Assembly (NCBI RefSeq): GCF_002245625.1
Contig: NZ_NOIG01000006.1
Span: 62,001 to 126,000 of the forward strand
DNA from: Acidovorax kalamii
GTDB lineage: Bacteria > Pseudomonadota > Gammaproteobacteria > Burkholderiales > Burkholderiaceae_C
Length of the DNA stretch: 64,000 bases
Reading direction: 5' to 3'
Made by a program: the position numbers and the translations under genes. A model generated the notes under the pieces. The model saw nothing but the letters and a program-made list of their open reading frames with translations. It searched no databases and was not told the DNA's origin. Below are positions 1 to 8,993 of the stretch, piece after piece; the stretch's first letter is position 1, and each line of letters begins with the position of its first letter.

Positions 1-2
1 TC

Positions 3-431
3 ACCAAGCCGTTCGAGACGCACATTGAGGCGGTGAACTGCCACCACAACTACGTGCAGCGCGAAACCCACTTCGGGCAAGACGTGTTCGTGACCCGCAA
101 GGGTGCGGTGAGTGCCGAGCAAGGCAAGCTGGGGATCATCCCGGGGAGCATGGGGGCCAAGAGCTTCATCGTGCGCGGAAAAGGCAACCCCGAGAGCTTC
201 AACAGCTGCAGCCACGGCGCGGGCCGCACCATGAGCCGCACCAAGGCCAAGAAGCTGTTCACCGTAGAAGACCAGATCAAGGCCACCGAAGGGGTGGAAT
301 GCCGAAAGGATGCGGATGTGATCGACGAGATTCCGATGGCGTACAAGGACATTGACGCGGTGATGGCGGCGCAGCAGGACCTGGTGGAGGTGGTGTACAC
401 GCTCAAGCAGGTGGTGTGTGTAAAAGGGTAG
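3..431 (+). CDS. rtcB: RNA-splicing ligase RtcB, 3' part only
   Basis: C-terminal 142 codons of RtcB; the start lies before the window. RtcB is a GTP- and Mn-dependent ligase that joins RNA 2',3'-cyclic phosphate or 3'-phosphate ends to 5'-OH ends. The visible part includes the NCHHNY segment, whose histidines belong to the metal and guanylate site in the family. It also has PGSMG and the CSHGAGR stretch, whose histidine becomes guanylylated in the family. The reading frame is open to the window edge. It heads a same-strand series with a nucleotidyltransferase, MoxR, a VWA protein and rtcA. Its stop codon is followed immediately by repeat R2. Identification is firm; the N-terminal half cannot be judged. 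Confidence 0.95.
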   Translation, partial: TKPFETHIEAVNCHHNYVQRETHFGQDVFVTRKGAVSAEQGKLGIIPGSMGAKSFIVRGKGNPESFNSCSHGAGRTMSRTKAKKLFTVEDQIKATEGVECRKDADVIDEIPMAYKDIDAVMAAQQDLVEVVYTLKQVVCVKG

Positions 432-533
432 TCCCCCTGAGCCGCTGCGCGGCTTCCCCCCAAGGGGGACGACGCCCTCGCTGCGGGGCGGCCCTTGCTT
501 GGCGTCTCTCGCCTGGGCCGCGCCAGTTGCGAA
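432..533 (+). repeat. Dispersed repeat R2, copy A
   Basis: A roughly 100-bp GC-rich element beginning at the base after the rtcB stop codon. It shares the CCCCCTGAG start, the GGGGGACG block, CCCTCGCTGCGGGGCGGCC and the closing GCCTGGGCCGCGCCAGT with copies near 43791 and 55178. This copy lacks the central CGCATTG...CAATGCG hairpin seen in the other two. A copy of repeat R1 follows about 20 bp later, as also happens at 43791-43990. Confidence 0.8.
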
Positions 534-551
534 GGATTGCAGAAATTACTA

Positions 552-602
552 CATTTTTGATAGCTTATTGCGCTTACTCATCAAGCGCTACAGCCCATTT
601 TT
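552..602 (+). repeat. Dispersed hairpin repeat R1, copy 1
   Basis: Reads T-rich flank, GATAGCT, a GCGCTT / AAGCGC inverted pair around a 7-base loop, then CAGCC and a T-run. The same order recurs at nine other places in the window. It ends one base before the start codon of the nucleotidyltransferase, so the repeat forms that gene's whole 5' leader. Confidence 0.75.
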
Positions 603-1433
603 ATGCATACATCAGAACAAAAAGAAATGCTGCGCTCCGCCCACCCGGTGGAGCCCCACATGCGCACGCAAGTGCTGGAGGCCTTGCGAGACATAGAAGC
701 CCGGCACAACGTAACGGTGCTCTTTGCCTGCGAATCCGGCAGCCGGGGCTGGGGCTTTGCCTCGCCCGACAGCGACTACGACGTGCGATTTATCTACGTG
801 AACCGCCTGCCCTGGTACCTCACGGTCACGCCCGGCCGCGATGTGATTGAGGTGCCCATCAGCGGTGACCTGGACATCAACGGCTGGGATCTGCGCAAAG
901 CCCTGGGCCTGATGCGCGAGTCCAACCCCACGCTGCTCGAATGGTTGCGCTCGCCCATCGTCTACCGAGAAGAGGCCGGCACCATGGCGCAGTTCCGTGC
1001 GCTGGCGGGTCAAGTGTTCTCCAACGCCAAGGGCTGGCACCACTACGCGTCGATGGCGAAGAAGAACTTTCGCGAGCATCTGCAAGCCGACGCGGTGCGC
1101 TACAAAAAGTACCTGTACGTGCTGCGCCCGCTGCTGGCCGCGCGGTGGATACGCACCCAACCCGGCGTGCCGCCCATGCGCTTTGCCGAGCTGGCCCAGC
1201 ACACGCTGCACCCGGTGCGCGATGCAGCGCTGATCGATGAGATCAACGCCCTGCTGGAGGTGAAGATGCGCGCGGGCGAAGCCGCCACCAGCCCGCGCTG
1301 GCCCGGCATCCATGCGTTCATCGAGGCCGAGCTGGCGCGCAATGCGGCAGAGCCGGTTCAGCCGTTGCCCGTGCCTGGGAACGCCGCGCTGGATGCTTTG
1401 CTGCACGACACGGTGCTGCGCTACCAGCGCTGA
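603..1433 (+). CDS. Predicted nucleotidyltransferase (COG3541-like) of the RNA-repair cluster
   Basis: A 276-aa polymerase-beta-fold nucleotidyltransferase. The signature is GSRGWGFASPDSDYDVRF: GS at residues 46-47 and the metal-binding DxD pair at 58 and 60. These proteins transfer a nucleotide to an unknown acceptor; in this setting an RNA end or a partner protein is plausible. The rest of the chain is helical with no other recognised domain. The ATG at 603 directly abuts repeat R1 and has no clear Shine-Dalgarno sequence. In-frame ATGs at 627 and 660 are alternatives, but both remain upstream of the catalytic motif. It lies between rtcB and a MoxR gene (29 bp gap), which points to RNA repair. 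The substrate is unknown. Confidence 0.8.
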   Translation: MHTSEQKEMLRSAHPVEPHMRTQVLEALRDIEARHNVTVLFACESGSRGWGFASPDSDYDVRFIYVNRLPWYLTVTPGRDVIEVPISGDLDINGWDLRKALGLMRESNPTLLEWLRSPIVYREEAGTMAQFRALAGQVFSNAKGWHHYASMAKKNFREHLQADAVRYKKYLYVLRPLLAARWIRTQPGVPPMRFAELAQHTLHPVRDAALIDEINALLEVKMRAGEAATSPRWPGIHAFIEAELARNAAEPVQPLPVPGNAALDALLHDTVLRYQR

Positions 1434-1462
1434 CATGCCCCCATCACAACAAGAACAACACC

Positions 1463-2527
1463 ATGCAAACCGTACACGCCCTGTCCCCGTCGCAACTCAC
1501 CGAATTTTTGCTGAACGTTGCCATCACCCGTCCCGTCTTCATCTGGGGCCCGCCGGGGGTGGGTAAGTCTGCGCTGGTGGAGCAATTTGCCCGCAGCGTG
1601 GGGCTGGATTGCGTGTCTCTGCTGGGCAGCCAGCTCGCGCCGGAGGACTTGATGGGTGTGCCCCAGATTGTGGATGGGGTGAGCCGCTTTTGCCCACCCG
1701 CCATGATTGCGCGCAAGGAGCCCTACTGCATCTTTCTGGATGAGCTCAACGCCTGCTCGCAGGATGTGCAAAAGGCCTTCTACAGCCTGATCCATGATCG
1801 GCGTGTGGGCGAGTACACCCTGCCCGAGGGCTCCATCGTCATTGGCGCGGGCAACCGCGCGCAGGACTCTGCCATCGTCAAGCCCATGTCATCGGCGCTG
1901 ATGAACCGCATGGTGCATGTGCACATGAAGGTGTCAGCCTCTGAATGGCTGACCTGGGCCACGGCCAATGCCATTCACCCCCTGGTGCTGGAGTATCTGC
2001 AGCAGCGCCCTGATCACCTGTGGAGCGCCCCGCCCAAGCACGAGGAGCCGTTCTCTACGCCCCGCTCGTGGCACATGCTCAGCGATGCGCTGCACGCGTT
2101 TGGCGATGCGCCCTCGGCCTCGATGGTGGAGGCGCTGGCCTATGGCTGCCTCACGCCCCAGCATGCGGCGCAGTTCAAGGCGTTTGACAAGCTGGCGGCC
2201 GACCGGCACCGGCTGGAAGCCATCTTCAAAGGCGATGCGCGCTGGCCCCACGCGCCTGAAGACCGCGATGTGCTGTACTTTCTGGCACAGGCATTTCGCG
2301 CACGGCTCATCAAGGCCCTGCCACAAGACAAGAGCTCGAACACAGGCGAACTGCAAGCCCTGGTGCATCGCTCCAAAGCCATGCTCAAAGACCTGGCCCA
2401 GATCAGCCTGGAGATGGCGCAGATTGCCGTGGCCGAAGAGGCCGGGCAGACGCTGCCTGCCTGGTACATGATCGAAGTGGTGCGCGACCTGCCCCGCCTG
2501 GTGGAACGCCAGGCCAAAACAGCCTGA
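1463..2527 (+). CDS. MoxR-family AAA+ ATPase
   Basis: A 354-aa AAA+ ATPase. Walker A is GPPGVGKS at residues 29-36 and Walker B is FLDE (CIFLDELNACSQ) around 92-97; a sensor-like GAGN sits at about 129-132. MoxR ATPases usually work with a von Willebrand factor A protein to remodel or load metals onto a client complex. The VWA-type partner is the next gene, 6 bp downstream. The pair is wedged between the RNA-repair enzymes, so a role in remodelling RtcB, RtcA or a damaged RNP is inferred. Family assignment is firm; client and function are unknown. Confidence 0.88.
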   Translation: MQTVHALSPSQLTEFLLNVAITRPVFIWGPPGVGKSALVEQFARSVGLDCVSLLGSQLAPEDLMGVPQIVDGVSRFCPPAMIARKEPYCIFLDELNACSQDVQKAFYSLIHDRRVGEYTLPEGSIVIGAGNRAQDSAIVKPMSSALMNRMVHVHMKVSASEWLTWATANAIHPLVLEYLQQRPDHLWSAPPKHEEPFSTPRSWHMLSDALHAFGDAPSASMVEALAYGCLTPQHAAQFKAFDKLAADRHRLEAIFKGDARWPHAPEDRDVLYFLAQAFRARLIKALPQDKSSNTGELQALVHRSKAMLKDLAQISLEMAQIAVAEEAGQTLPAWYMIEVVRDLPRLVERQAKTA

Positions 2528-2533
2528 GCCCCC

Positions 2534-4360
2534 ATGGCCAAAACCCCCCATAAGCCCAACCCCGCCACCCTGGCTTTTGACGCTGGCATGGCGATGGTGA
2601 AGGCGCACCCCATCTTTGGCCCACTGGCGCACCGCGTATCCTGGGTGCGCACTGCGGCATCGCTGTGCCCCGCCGATGGCTGGCTGGTGGTGCTGCGGCA
2701 CGACGTGATCCACGTCCACCCCAAGCGCCATGCAGAAGCGGCCGAGTGGGCCTTTGTGCTGGCGCGGGGTGTGCTGAGCTACGCCATGGACTTCTTCCAG
2801 CGCGACCGGGGCGACTGGGCGGCCTGGAGCGCAGCCTGCGATGTGGCCAGCACCCGCTTTTTGGCCACCGTCAAATTCGGCACTTGTCCGCACGATATGC
2901 AGATGCCGGTGGATGCACCCGCATGGGACGAGGACCGCTGGTACCGCCAGTTTGGCGACAACGGGATGCCCGAGTGGGTCGCCGGGCTGGGGTTGGCCGG
3001 TGCCCGCGCGACGAGCTTGCAAGCGCCCGAAGACTGGTCACAGGCGCCGCCTGCGCAAAGGCGTTATGGCTTTGCCAGCACACAAGAAACCTGGAGCGAA
3101 GTCTTTGCCGCAGGCATTGCCAACTCGGTCACGCAGGCGGTGGAGATTGCGGCAGGCACCCGCACGGCGCTGGGAGCCAACACACGCAGCGCACCGCGCA
3201 GCGTGACCGAACGTGCACGCAGCTGGTTCATCAGCAGCTTTCCGCTGTTGGGGTCGATGGTGGCGGCGTTTGAAATTCTGGAAGATGCCGGGCTGTGCCG
3301 CCGCGAGGAGGTGATGGTGGCCGCCGTGGATGAAACCCTGCGCACCATCTACCTCAACCCCGCAGCGGACCTGAGCGAGCAGGAAACCCGCTTTGTGCTG
3401 GCCCACGAAATTCTGCACGTGGCCCTGCGCCACATGGACCGGCAGCGGGGGCGAGACCACTACCTGTGGAACGTGGCGTGCGACTACGTCATCAACGACT
3501 GGCTGATCCAGATGCAGGTGGGCAGCGCCCCGGCGCTGGGCCTGCTGCACGACCTGGCGCTGCGCGGCCTCTCAGCCGAGGAGGTGTACGACCGCATCGT
3601 GGTGGACCTGCGGCGCATGCGCAAACTGCAAACCCTGGCGGGCCAGCAGGGCGACATGCTGCAGCGCCGTCTGCGCACCGATCGTGTGCCGTTTACCGAT
3701 CTGGATGCGTTCTACAAGGAGCAATTAGGCAAAGGCCTGATGCTGCACGAATCGCAAGGCCGTGGCTTACTGCCTGCGGGACTGCTGGAGGAAATCCGCG
3801 CGCTGCTGCAGCCGCCCATTCCGTGGGACGTGGAGCTGGCGCGGTGGTTTGACCACCACTTTCCACCCATCGAAACCCGGCGCACCTATGCGCGCCTGAG
3901 CCGCCGCCAATCGGCCACGCCGGATATTCCGCGCCCCCATGTGGGCCCTGATAGCCGCTGGCGCGACGGGCGCACGTTTGGCGTGGTGCTCGACACCTCG
4001 GACTCGATGGACAAACACATCCTGGCCAAAGCCCTGGGCAGCATTGCCAGCTATGCCGAGGCCAAGGAGGTGCCCGCCGTGCGGGTCGTGTGCTGCGATG
4101 CCGCGCCGTATGACCTGGGTTACCTGCCCGCGCAGGACATTGCGCACCGGGTACAGATCCAGGGGCGCGGTGGCACCGTGCTGCAACCTGCCATCAACCT
4201 GCTGGAGAACAGCGCGGACTTTCCGAAAGAAGGCCCGCTGCTCATCATTACCGACGCGGACTGCGACCACCTGGATGTGCGCCGCCCGCATGCTTACCTT
4301 CTGGCTCCGGGGCGGCGCTTGCCGTTCACGCCCCGGGGCGATGTTTTTTCGATGAACTGA
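2534..4360 (+). CDS. VWA-like protein with N-terminal zinc metallopeptidase domain (DUF2201 type)
   Basis: A 608-aa protein. The middle carries a zinc-peptidase motif, HEILH at residues 291-295, followed by ALRH and a downstream NVACDYVIND stretch typical of this family. The C-terminal part is a VWA-like fold with a MIDAS motif DTSDS starting at residue 487. There is no signal peptide, so it is cytosolic. It is the expected partner of the MoxR ATPase just upstream. The stop codon overlaps the rtcA start (TGATG), implying coupled translation. It could be a protease or chaperone that clears or activates a repair complex; this is inference from context. Both key motifs look intact. Confidence 0.85.
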   Translation: MAKTPHKPNPATLAFDAGMAMVKAHPIFGPLAHRVSWVRTAASLCPADGWLVVLRHDVIHVHPKRHAEAAEWAFVLARGVLSYAMDFFQRDRGDWAAWSAACDVASTRFLATVKFGTCPHDMQMPVDAPAWDEDRWYRQFGDNGMPEWVAGLGLAGARATSLQAPEDWSQAPPAQRRYGFASTQETWSEVFAAGIANSVTQAVEIAAGTRTALGANTRSAPRSVTERARSWFISSFPLLGSMVAAFEILEDAGLCRREEVMVAAVDETLRTIYLNPAADLSEQETRFVLAHEILHVALRHMDRQRGRDHYLWNVACDYVINDWLIQMQVGSAPALGLLHDLALRGLSAEEVYDRIVVDLRRMRKLQTLAGQQGDMLQRRLRTDRVPFTDLDAFYKEQLGKGLMLHESQGRGLLPAGLLEEIRALLQPPIPWDVELARWFDHHFPPIETRRTYARLSRRQSATPDIPRPHVGPDSRWRDGRTFGVVLDTSDSMDKHILAKALGSIASYAEAKEVPAVRVVCCDAAPYDLGYLPAQDIAHRVQIQGRGGTVLQPAINLLENSADFPKEGPLLIITDADCDHLDVRRPHAYLLAPGRRLPFTPRGDVFSMN

Positions 4361-5445
4361 TGGAACTGACTGAATCACCAAGCCTGAAGCCGCTGACCCT
4401 CGACGGCTCCACCGGCGAAGGCGGAGGCCAGATCCTGCGCACGGGCCTTGCCCTGTCCATGGTCACCGGCCGCCCACTGCACATCACCCGCATCCGCGCC
4501 GGGCGGCCCAAGCCGGGGCTGATGCGCCAGCACCTGGCCTGTGTGCAAGCGGCCGTGGCCGTGTGCGGCGGGCAGGCCGAGGGGGCGGAGCTGAACTCAC
4601 AAACGCTGGTGTTCACGCCCGGCGCGGTGCGTGCGGGCGACTACCGCTTTCAGATCGCCACGGCAGGCAGTTGCCTGCTGGTGCTGCAGACCGTATTGCC
4701 CGCGCTGATGCTGGCCGATGGCGACAGCCAGGTGCAGCTGTCGGGCGGCACGCACAACCCGATGGCGCCGCCATTTGATTTTCTGGAGCGGGCGTTTGCG
4801 CCGCTGGTGCGGCGCCTGGGCGTGGGGCTGGAGCTGCAATTGCAGCGGCGCGGCTTCTACCCCGCTGGCGGTGGCGAGCTGGTGGCGCGCATCACGCCTA
4901 CGTCCGCCACCATGCAGCCGCTGGCGCCCGTGGACCTGCTGGAGCGCGGCCCGCTGCACAACGCCTGGGGCGAGGCGCTGGTGCCCGGCCTGACGCGCAA
5001 CATTGCCACGCGGGAGCTGGAGGCGCTGGGCCAGCGCATGGGCTGGACGTTTGAATCCGGCCAGCTGCGCCAGCCGCCTACGCGCCAGAACGAAGGGCCG
5101 GGCAATGCGCTGATCGCCACGCTGGAGCACGCGCACGTGACCGAGGTGTTCTGCCAGTTGGGCGAGCGCCACCTGTCGGCCGAGCAGGTGGCCAAGCGGC
5201 TGGTGGACGAGGTGCGCGCCTACCAGCGCAGCAGCGGCGCCCTGGGCCCGCACCTGGCCGACCAGTGGATGCTGCCGCTGGCACTGGCGGTATGGCGCAG
5301 CGGGCGGGCCGCGCGCTACACCTGCAGCGAGGTGACGCAGCACACGGCCACCAATGCGCAGACGATTGCACTGGGGCTGCCGGTGCGGGTTCAGATCACG
5401 CCGGTGGAGCGTGCGATGCAGGTGGAGATCCAGCCCGCTCCCTGA
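4360..5445 (+). CDS. rtcA: RNA 3'-terminal phosphate cyclase
   Basis: A 361-aa RtcA, full length for the family. It converts RNA 3'-phosphate ends to 2',3'-cyclic phosphates through an adenylylated histidine, making ends that RtcB can seal. Supporting motifs are DGSTGEGGGQILRTGLALS near the N-terminus, the SGGTHNPMAPPFDFLE segment, and TQHTATN near the C-terminus, where the histidine at about residue 328 is the expected nucleotide acceptor. Its ATG overlaps the stop of the VWA gene. It is the last gene of the RNA-repair series. No rtcR-like sigma-54 activator is in the window; it could lie upstream of rtcB. Confidence 0.95.
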   Translation: MELTESPSLKPLTLDGSTGEGGGQILRTGLALSMVTGRPLHITRIRAGRPKPGLMRQHLACVQAAVAVCGGQAEGAELNSQTLVFTPGAVRAGDYRFQIATAGSCLLVLQTVLPALMLADGDSQVQLSGGTHNPMAPPFDFLERAFAPLVRRLGVGLELQLQRRGFYPAGGGELVARITPTSATMQPLAPVDLLERGPLHNAWGEALVPGLTRNIATRELEALGQRMGWTFESGQLRQPPTRQNEGPGNALIATLEHAHVTEVFCQLGERHLSAEQVAKRLVDEVRAYQRSSGALGPHLADQWMLPLALAVWRSGRAARYTCSEVTQHTATNAQTIALGLPVRVQITPVERAMQVEIQPAP

Positions 5446-5471
5446 ACGGCGACGCGCCACCTGGATCAATA

Positions 5472-5497
5472 CCCTGGCTATATCCATATCACCAGGG
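5472..5497 (+). terminator. Possible hairpin after rtcA
   Basis: CCCTGG and CCAGGG face each other across a 14-base AT-rich loop, 26 bp after the rtcA stop. No T-run follows, so intrinsic termination is doubtful. It may be an mRNA 3'-end structure. Confidence 0.3.
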
Positions 5498-5572
5498 CAG
5501 TAGAACAACTGGTTCAGAATGCGCGTCACACCCTTCCCCTTTCGTCCCACCCGACACCTCACAGGAGACGCC

Positions 5573-6490
5573 ATGAAAGTTGACAACATTCTGCAGACCA
5601 TTGGCAACACGCCCCACGTGCGCATCAACCGCCTGTTCGGCCCGGCGGCCAGCGTGTGGGTGAAGTCCGAGCGCAGCAACCCGGGAGGCTCCATCAAGGA
5701 CCGCATTGCGCTGTCGATGGTGGAAGACGCCGAGAAGTCGGGCGCGCTCAAACCGGGCGGCACCATCATCGAGCCAACCTCCGGCAACACCGGCATCGGC
5801 CTGGCGCTGGTGGCGGCCGTCAAGGGCTACAAGCTGATCCTGGTGATGCCCGACAGCATGAGCATCGAGCGCCGCCGTCTGATGCTGGCCTATGGCGCGC
5901 AGTTTGACCTGACCCCGCGCGAGAAGGGCATGAAGGGCGCGATCGCCCGCGCGCAGGAGCTGCAGGCGCAGACGCCGGGCGCGTGGATCCCCCAGCAGTT
6001 CGAGAACCCGGCCAACATCGACGTGCATGTGCGCACCACGGCACAGGAGATCCTGGCGGACTTCCCTGACGGCATCGATGTGCTGATCACCGGCGTGGGC
6101 ACGGGCGGGCACATCACGGGCGTCGCCAAGGTGCTCAAGGCGAAGTTCCCCCAGCTCAAGGTGTTTGCGGTCGAGCCCTCGGCCTCGCCCGTGATCTCGG
6201 GCGGCCAGCCCTCGCCCCACCCCATCCAGGGCATTGGCGCGGGCTTCATCCCCAAGAACCTGGACACCAGCCTGCTGGACGGCGTGATCCAGGTCGATGC
6301 CGAACCCGCGCGCGAATTTGCGCGCCGCGCCGCGCGCGAAGAAGGCCTGCTGGTGGGCATCTCCTCGGGCGCCACGCTGGCAGCCATTGCGCAGAAGCTG
6401 CCCGAGTTGCCTGCGGGTGCGAAGGTGCTGGGCTTCAACTACGACACGGGCGAACGCTACCTGTCGGTGGAAGGCTTCCTGCCCGCATGA
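5573..6490 (+). CDS. cysK: Cysteine synthase (O-acetylserine sulfhydrylase)
   Basis: A 305-aa PLP enzyme of the beta-family making L-cysteine from O-acetylserine and sulfide. The PLP lysine is in [14 protein letters not shown] near residue 43. The substrate loop is PTSGNTGIG, the phosphate loop GTGGHITG, and QGIGAGFIP is typical of CysK. The ATG at 5573 follows an AGGAGA ribosome site; the open frame extends upstream to 5519 but lacks conservation there. It stands alone, with a strong terminator after it. CysM is possible, but the C-terminal half reads more like CysK. Confidence 0.9.
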   Translation: MKVDNILQTIGNTPHVRINRLFGPAASVWVKSERSNPGGSIKDRIALSMVEDAEKSGALKPGGTIIEPTSGNTGIGLALVAAVKGYKLILVMPDSMSIERRRLMLAYGAQFDLTPREKGMKGAIARAQELQAQTPGAWIPQQFENPANIDVHVRTTAQEILADFPDGIDVLITGVGTGGHITGVAKVLKAKFPQLKVFAVEPSASPVISGGQPSPHPIQGIGAGFIPKNLDTSLLDGVIQVDAEPAREFARRAAREEGLLVGISSGATLAAIAQKLPELPAGAKVLGFNYDTGERYLSVEGFLPA

Positions 6491-6506
6491 GGGCAGAAAA
6501 TACCAG

Positions 6507-6563
6507 CCAAAATGGCCGTTTGCGCGCGACCATCAAGCGCCTAAAGCTATTCAATTGATAGCA
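6507..6563 (-). repeat. Dispersed hairpin repeat R1, copy 2
   Basis: Read on the minus strand it gives TTGAATAGCT, GGCGCTTGATGG, GCGCGCAAACGGCCATTTT. This matches the other R1 copies closely, especially those at 34669 and 43930. It lies between the cysK stop and the cysK terminator. The left end also carries the TTGCTATCAATTGAATAGC dyad seen in copy 3. Confidence 0.75.
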
Positions 6564-6588
6564 ACCAGGCATTGACAGCTTTGGCCCC

Positions 6589-6616
6589 AAGGCCCGCCAC
6601 CCGGCGGGCCTTTTTT
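6589..6616 (+). terminator. Intrinsic terminator of cysK
   Basis: Ten-base-pair stem AAGGCCCGCC / GGCGGGCCTT with a 4-base loop, followed by TTTTTT. It sits about 100 bp after the cysK stop, past repeat R1. Confidence 0.9.
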
Positions 6617-6702
6617 CTGGGTACTGGTCAGCGGGGCCACGCCGGTAAAATCATGGCCCCACGACTTTGCACGCCGCCCGATCGACACGGGCCCGCAAGA
6701 CC

Positions 6703-8421
6703 ATGATCCGACTCTCTGAAATCCGGCTGCCCTTCACCGCTGCCGAAGCCCCCGAGGCGCCCCTGCGCGCTGCTGTCACCCAAATCCTGGGCATCTCCGA
6801 CGCCGACATCGCCCACCTGCACGTCTTCAAGCGCAGCTTTGACGCGCGCAAGGCCGACCTGCTGGCGGTGTACATCGTGGACATCACGCTGGCCCAGCCT
6901 GAACGCGAAGCAGCGCTGCTCGCAAAGTTTGCTGGCAACCCACACATCCAGTCCACGCCCGACATGGCCTGGCACCCCGTGGGCCAGGCGCCTGCCGACC
7001 TGCCCCTGCGGCCGGTGGTGGTGGGCTTTGGCCCCTGCGGCATCTTCGCGGCGCTGGTGCTGGCGCAGATGGGCTTCAAGCCCATCGTGCTGGAGCGCGG
7101 CAAGACCGTGCGCGAACGCACCAAGGACACCTGGGGCCTGTGGCGCAAGCGCGAGCTGCATGCCGAGAGCAACGTGCAGTTTGGCGAAGGCGGCGCAGGC
7201 ACCTTCAGCGACGGCAAGCTCTACAGCCAGATCAAGGACCCGCGCCACCTGGGCCGCAAGGTGATGAACGAGTTCGTCAAGGCTGGCGCACCTGAAGAAA
7301 TCCTCTACGTCGCCCACCCGCACATCGGCACCTTCAAGCTGGTGAAGGTGGTGGAGAACCTGCGCGAGCAGATCATTGCGCTGGGCGGCGAGATCCGCTT
7401 TGAGCAGCGCGTGACGGACGTGATCATCGAAGGCCAGGGCGACCAGCGCCACCTGCGCGGTCTGAAGGTGCTGAACCAGGCCACGGGCGACATCACCGAG
7501 CTGCGCGCCGACCATGTGGTGATGGCGCTGGGCCACAGCTCGCGCGACACCTTTGCCATGCTGTACCAGCGCGGCGTGGCCATGGAGGCCAAGCCGTTCT
7601 CCATCGGTTTCCGCATCGAACACCCGCAGGGCGTGATCGACCGCGCCCGCTGGGGCCGCCACGCCGGCCACCCGCTGCTGGGTGCGGCCGACTACAAGCT
7701 GGTGCACCACGCCGCCAACGGCCGTGCGGTGTACAGCTTTTGCATGTGCCCCGGCGGCACCGTGGTGGCCGCCACCAGCGAGCCCAACCGCGTGGTGACC
7801 AACGGCATGAGCCAGTATTCGCGCAACGAGCGCAATGCCAACGCGGGCATGGTGGTGGGCATCGACCCGCGCGACTACCCGCAAGACGCGCAGGCGTTTG
7901 AAACCCACCTGGGCCAGACCTACGGCGTAGAGGCCCTGCCCGCCGGGCAGTTCCACCCGCTATCGGGCAGCGTGCTGCAGCGCCAGCTCGAATCCAACGC
8001 CTTTGTGCTGGGCGGGCGCGACTACAGCGCGCCGGGCCAGCTGGTGGGCGAGTTCATCGCGGGCAAGCCTTCGACCCAGCTGGGCAGCGTGGAGCCTTCG
8101 TACAAGCCCGGCGTGGCGCTGGGCGATTTGCACGCCGCCCTGCCCGGCTACGCCATCGAGGCGCTGCGCGAGGCACTGCCCGTGTTCGGCCGCAAGATCA
8201 AGGGCTTTGACATGCACGACGCGGTGCTGACGGGCGTGGAGACACGCACCTCGTCGCCGCTCAAGATCGGGCGCGGCGAGAACCTGCAAAGCCTGAACAC
8301 ATCGGGGCTGTACCCGGCGGGTGAAGGCGCCAGCTACGCGGGCGGCATTCTGTCGGCGGGCGTGGATGGCATCAAGGTGGGCGAGGCCGTGGCGCGCAGC
8401 CTGCTCGGCGCGGCCGCATGA
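6703..8421 (+). CDS. FAD-dependent dehydrogenase (COG2509-like)
   Basis: A 572-aa flavoprotein. After an N-terminal region of about 105 residues comes an FAD/NAD-binding site with VVVGFGPCGIFAALVLAQMG. HAESNVQFGEGGAGTFSDGKL follows, which is highly characteristic of this uncharacterised family. The C-terminus has YPAGEGASYAGGILSAGVDG, the second FAD-contacting stretch. The substrate is not known. The ATG at 6703 was chosen over an earlier in-frame start at 6667 because the conserved MIRLSEIRLP begins here. The stop overlaps the next gene (ATGA). Confidence 0.85.
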   Translation: MIRLSEIRLPFTAAEAPEAPLRAAVTQILGISDADIAHLHVFKRSFDARKADLLAVYIVDITLAQPEREAALLAKFAGNPHIQSTPDMAWHPVGQAPADLPLRPVVVGFGPCGIFAALVLAQMGFKPIVLERGKTVRERTKDTWGLWRKRELHAESNVQFGEGGAGTFSDGKLYSQIKDPRHLGRKVMNEFVKAGAPEEILYVAHPHIGTFKLVKVVENLREQIIALGGEIRFEQRVTDVIIEGQGDQRHLRGLKVLNQATGDITELRADHVVMALGHSSRDTFAMLYQRGVAMEAKPFSIGFRIEHPQGVIDRARWGRHAGHPLLGAADYKLVHHAANGRAVYSFCMCPGGTVVAATSEPNRVVTNGMSQYSRNERNANAGMVVGIDPRDYPQDAQAFETHLGQTYGVEALPAGQFHPLSGSVLQRQLESNAFVLGGRDYSAPGQLVGEFIAGKPSTQLGSVEPSYKPGVALGDLHAALPGYAIEALREALPVFGRKIKGFDMHDAVLTGVETRTSSPLKIGRGENLQSLNTSGLYPAGEGASYAGGILSAGVDGIKVGEAVARSLLGAAA

Positions 8422-8960
8422 TGCGGGCGCCCAGCCTGGCGCAGTTTGCAGCGGCGGCCCTGGCCATGGCCGCCGTGGTGCTGGCGTCCAACATCCTCGT
8501 CCAGTTCCCGCTCAATGACTGGCTCACCTGGGGCGCCATCACCTACCCGGTGGCTTTTCTGGTCAGCGAACTGGTGAACCGCGCCCACGGCCCGCAGCAG
8601 GCGCGGCGGGTGGCGTGGGTGGGCTTTGCGGTGGCCGTTGCGGCCTCGCTGGTGCTGGCGCCGGTGCGCATTGCCATCGCATCGGGCACCGCGTTTTTGC
8701 TCTCGCAGTGGCTGGACATTGCCGTGTTCCACCGCCTGCGGCATGGCACCTGGTGGCGTGCGCCGCTGGTGGCCACAGTGCTCGCAGCGGTGCTGGACAC
8801 CGCCGTGTTCTGGAGCATTGCGTTTGCGGGCACCAGCGACCCCTGGGTCACCTGGGCGCTGGGTGATCTGGGCGTGAAGCTCGGGCTGGGGGTGGCGCTG
8901 CTGCTGCCGTTTCGCCTGCTCATCGGGCGACAGCTGGCAACGCACCACCGCGCGGCCTGA
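8418..8960 (+). CDS. VUT-family transporter, probable queuosine-precursor transporter (DUF165/YhhQ)
   Basis: A 180-aa integral membrane protein with five or six hydrophobic segments. The family signature is visible: ASNILVQFPL near the start, ITYPVAFLVSELVNR around residue 50, and a C-terminal WVTWALGDLGVKLGLG. Family members import 7-deazaguanine precursors of queuosine across the inner membrane. It overlaps the stop of the FAD dehydrogenase by 4 bp, so the two are probably co-translated. A start at 8421 (second ATG) is equally possible. Confidence 0.8.
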   Translation: MMRAPSLAQFAAAALAMAAVVLASNILVQFPLNDWLTWGAITYPVAFLVSELVNRAHGPQQARRVAWVGFAVAVAASLVLAPVRIAIASGTAFLLSQWLDIAVFHRLRHGTWWRAPLVATVLAAVLDTAVFWSIAFAGTSDPWVTWALGDLGVKLGLGVALLLPFRLLIGRQLATHHRAA

Positions 8961-8993
8961 ACCGCACGGCGCCCCTCTTCTTTTGGCTTCTTT

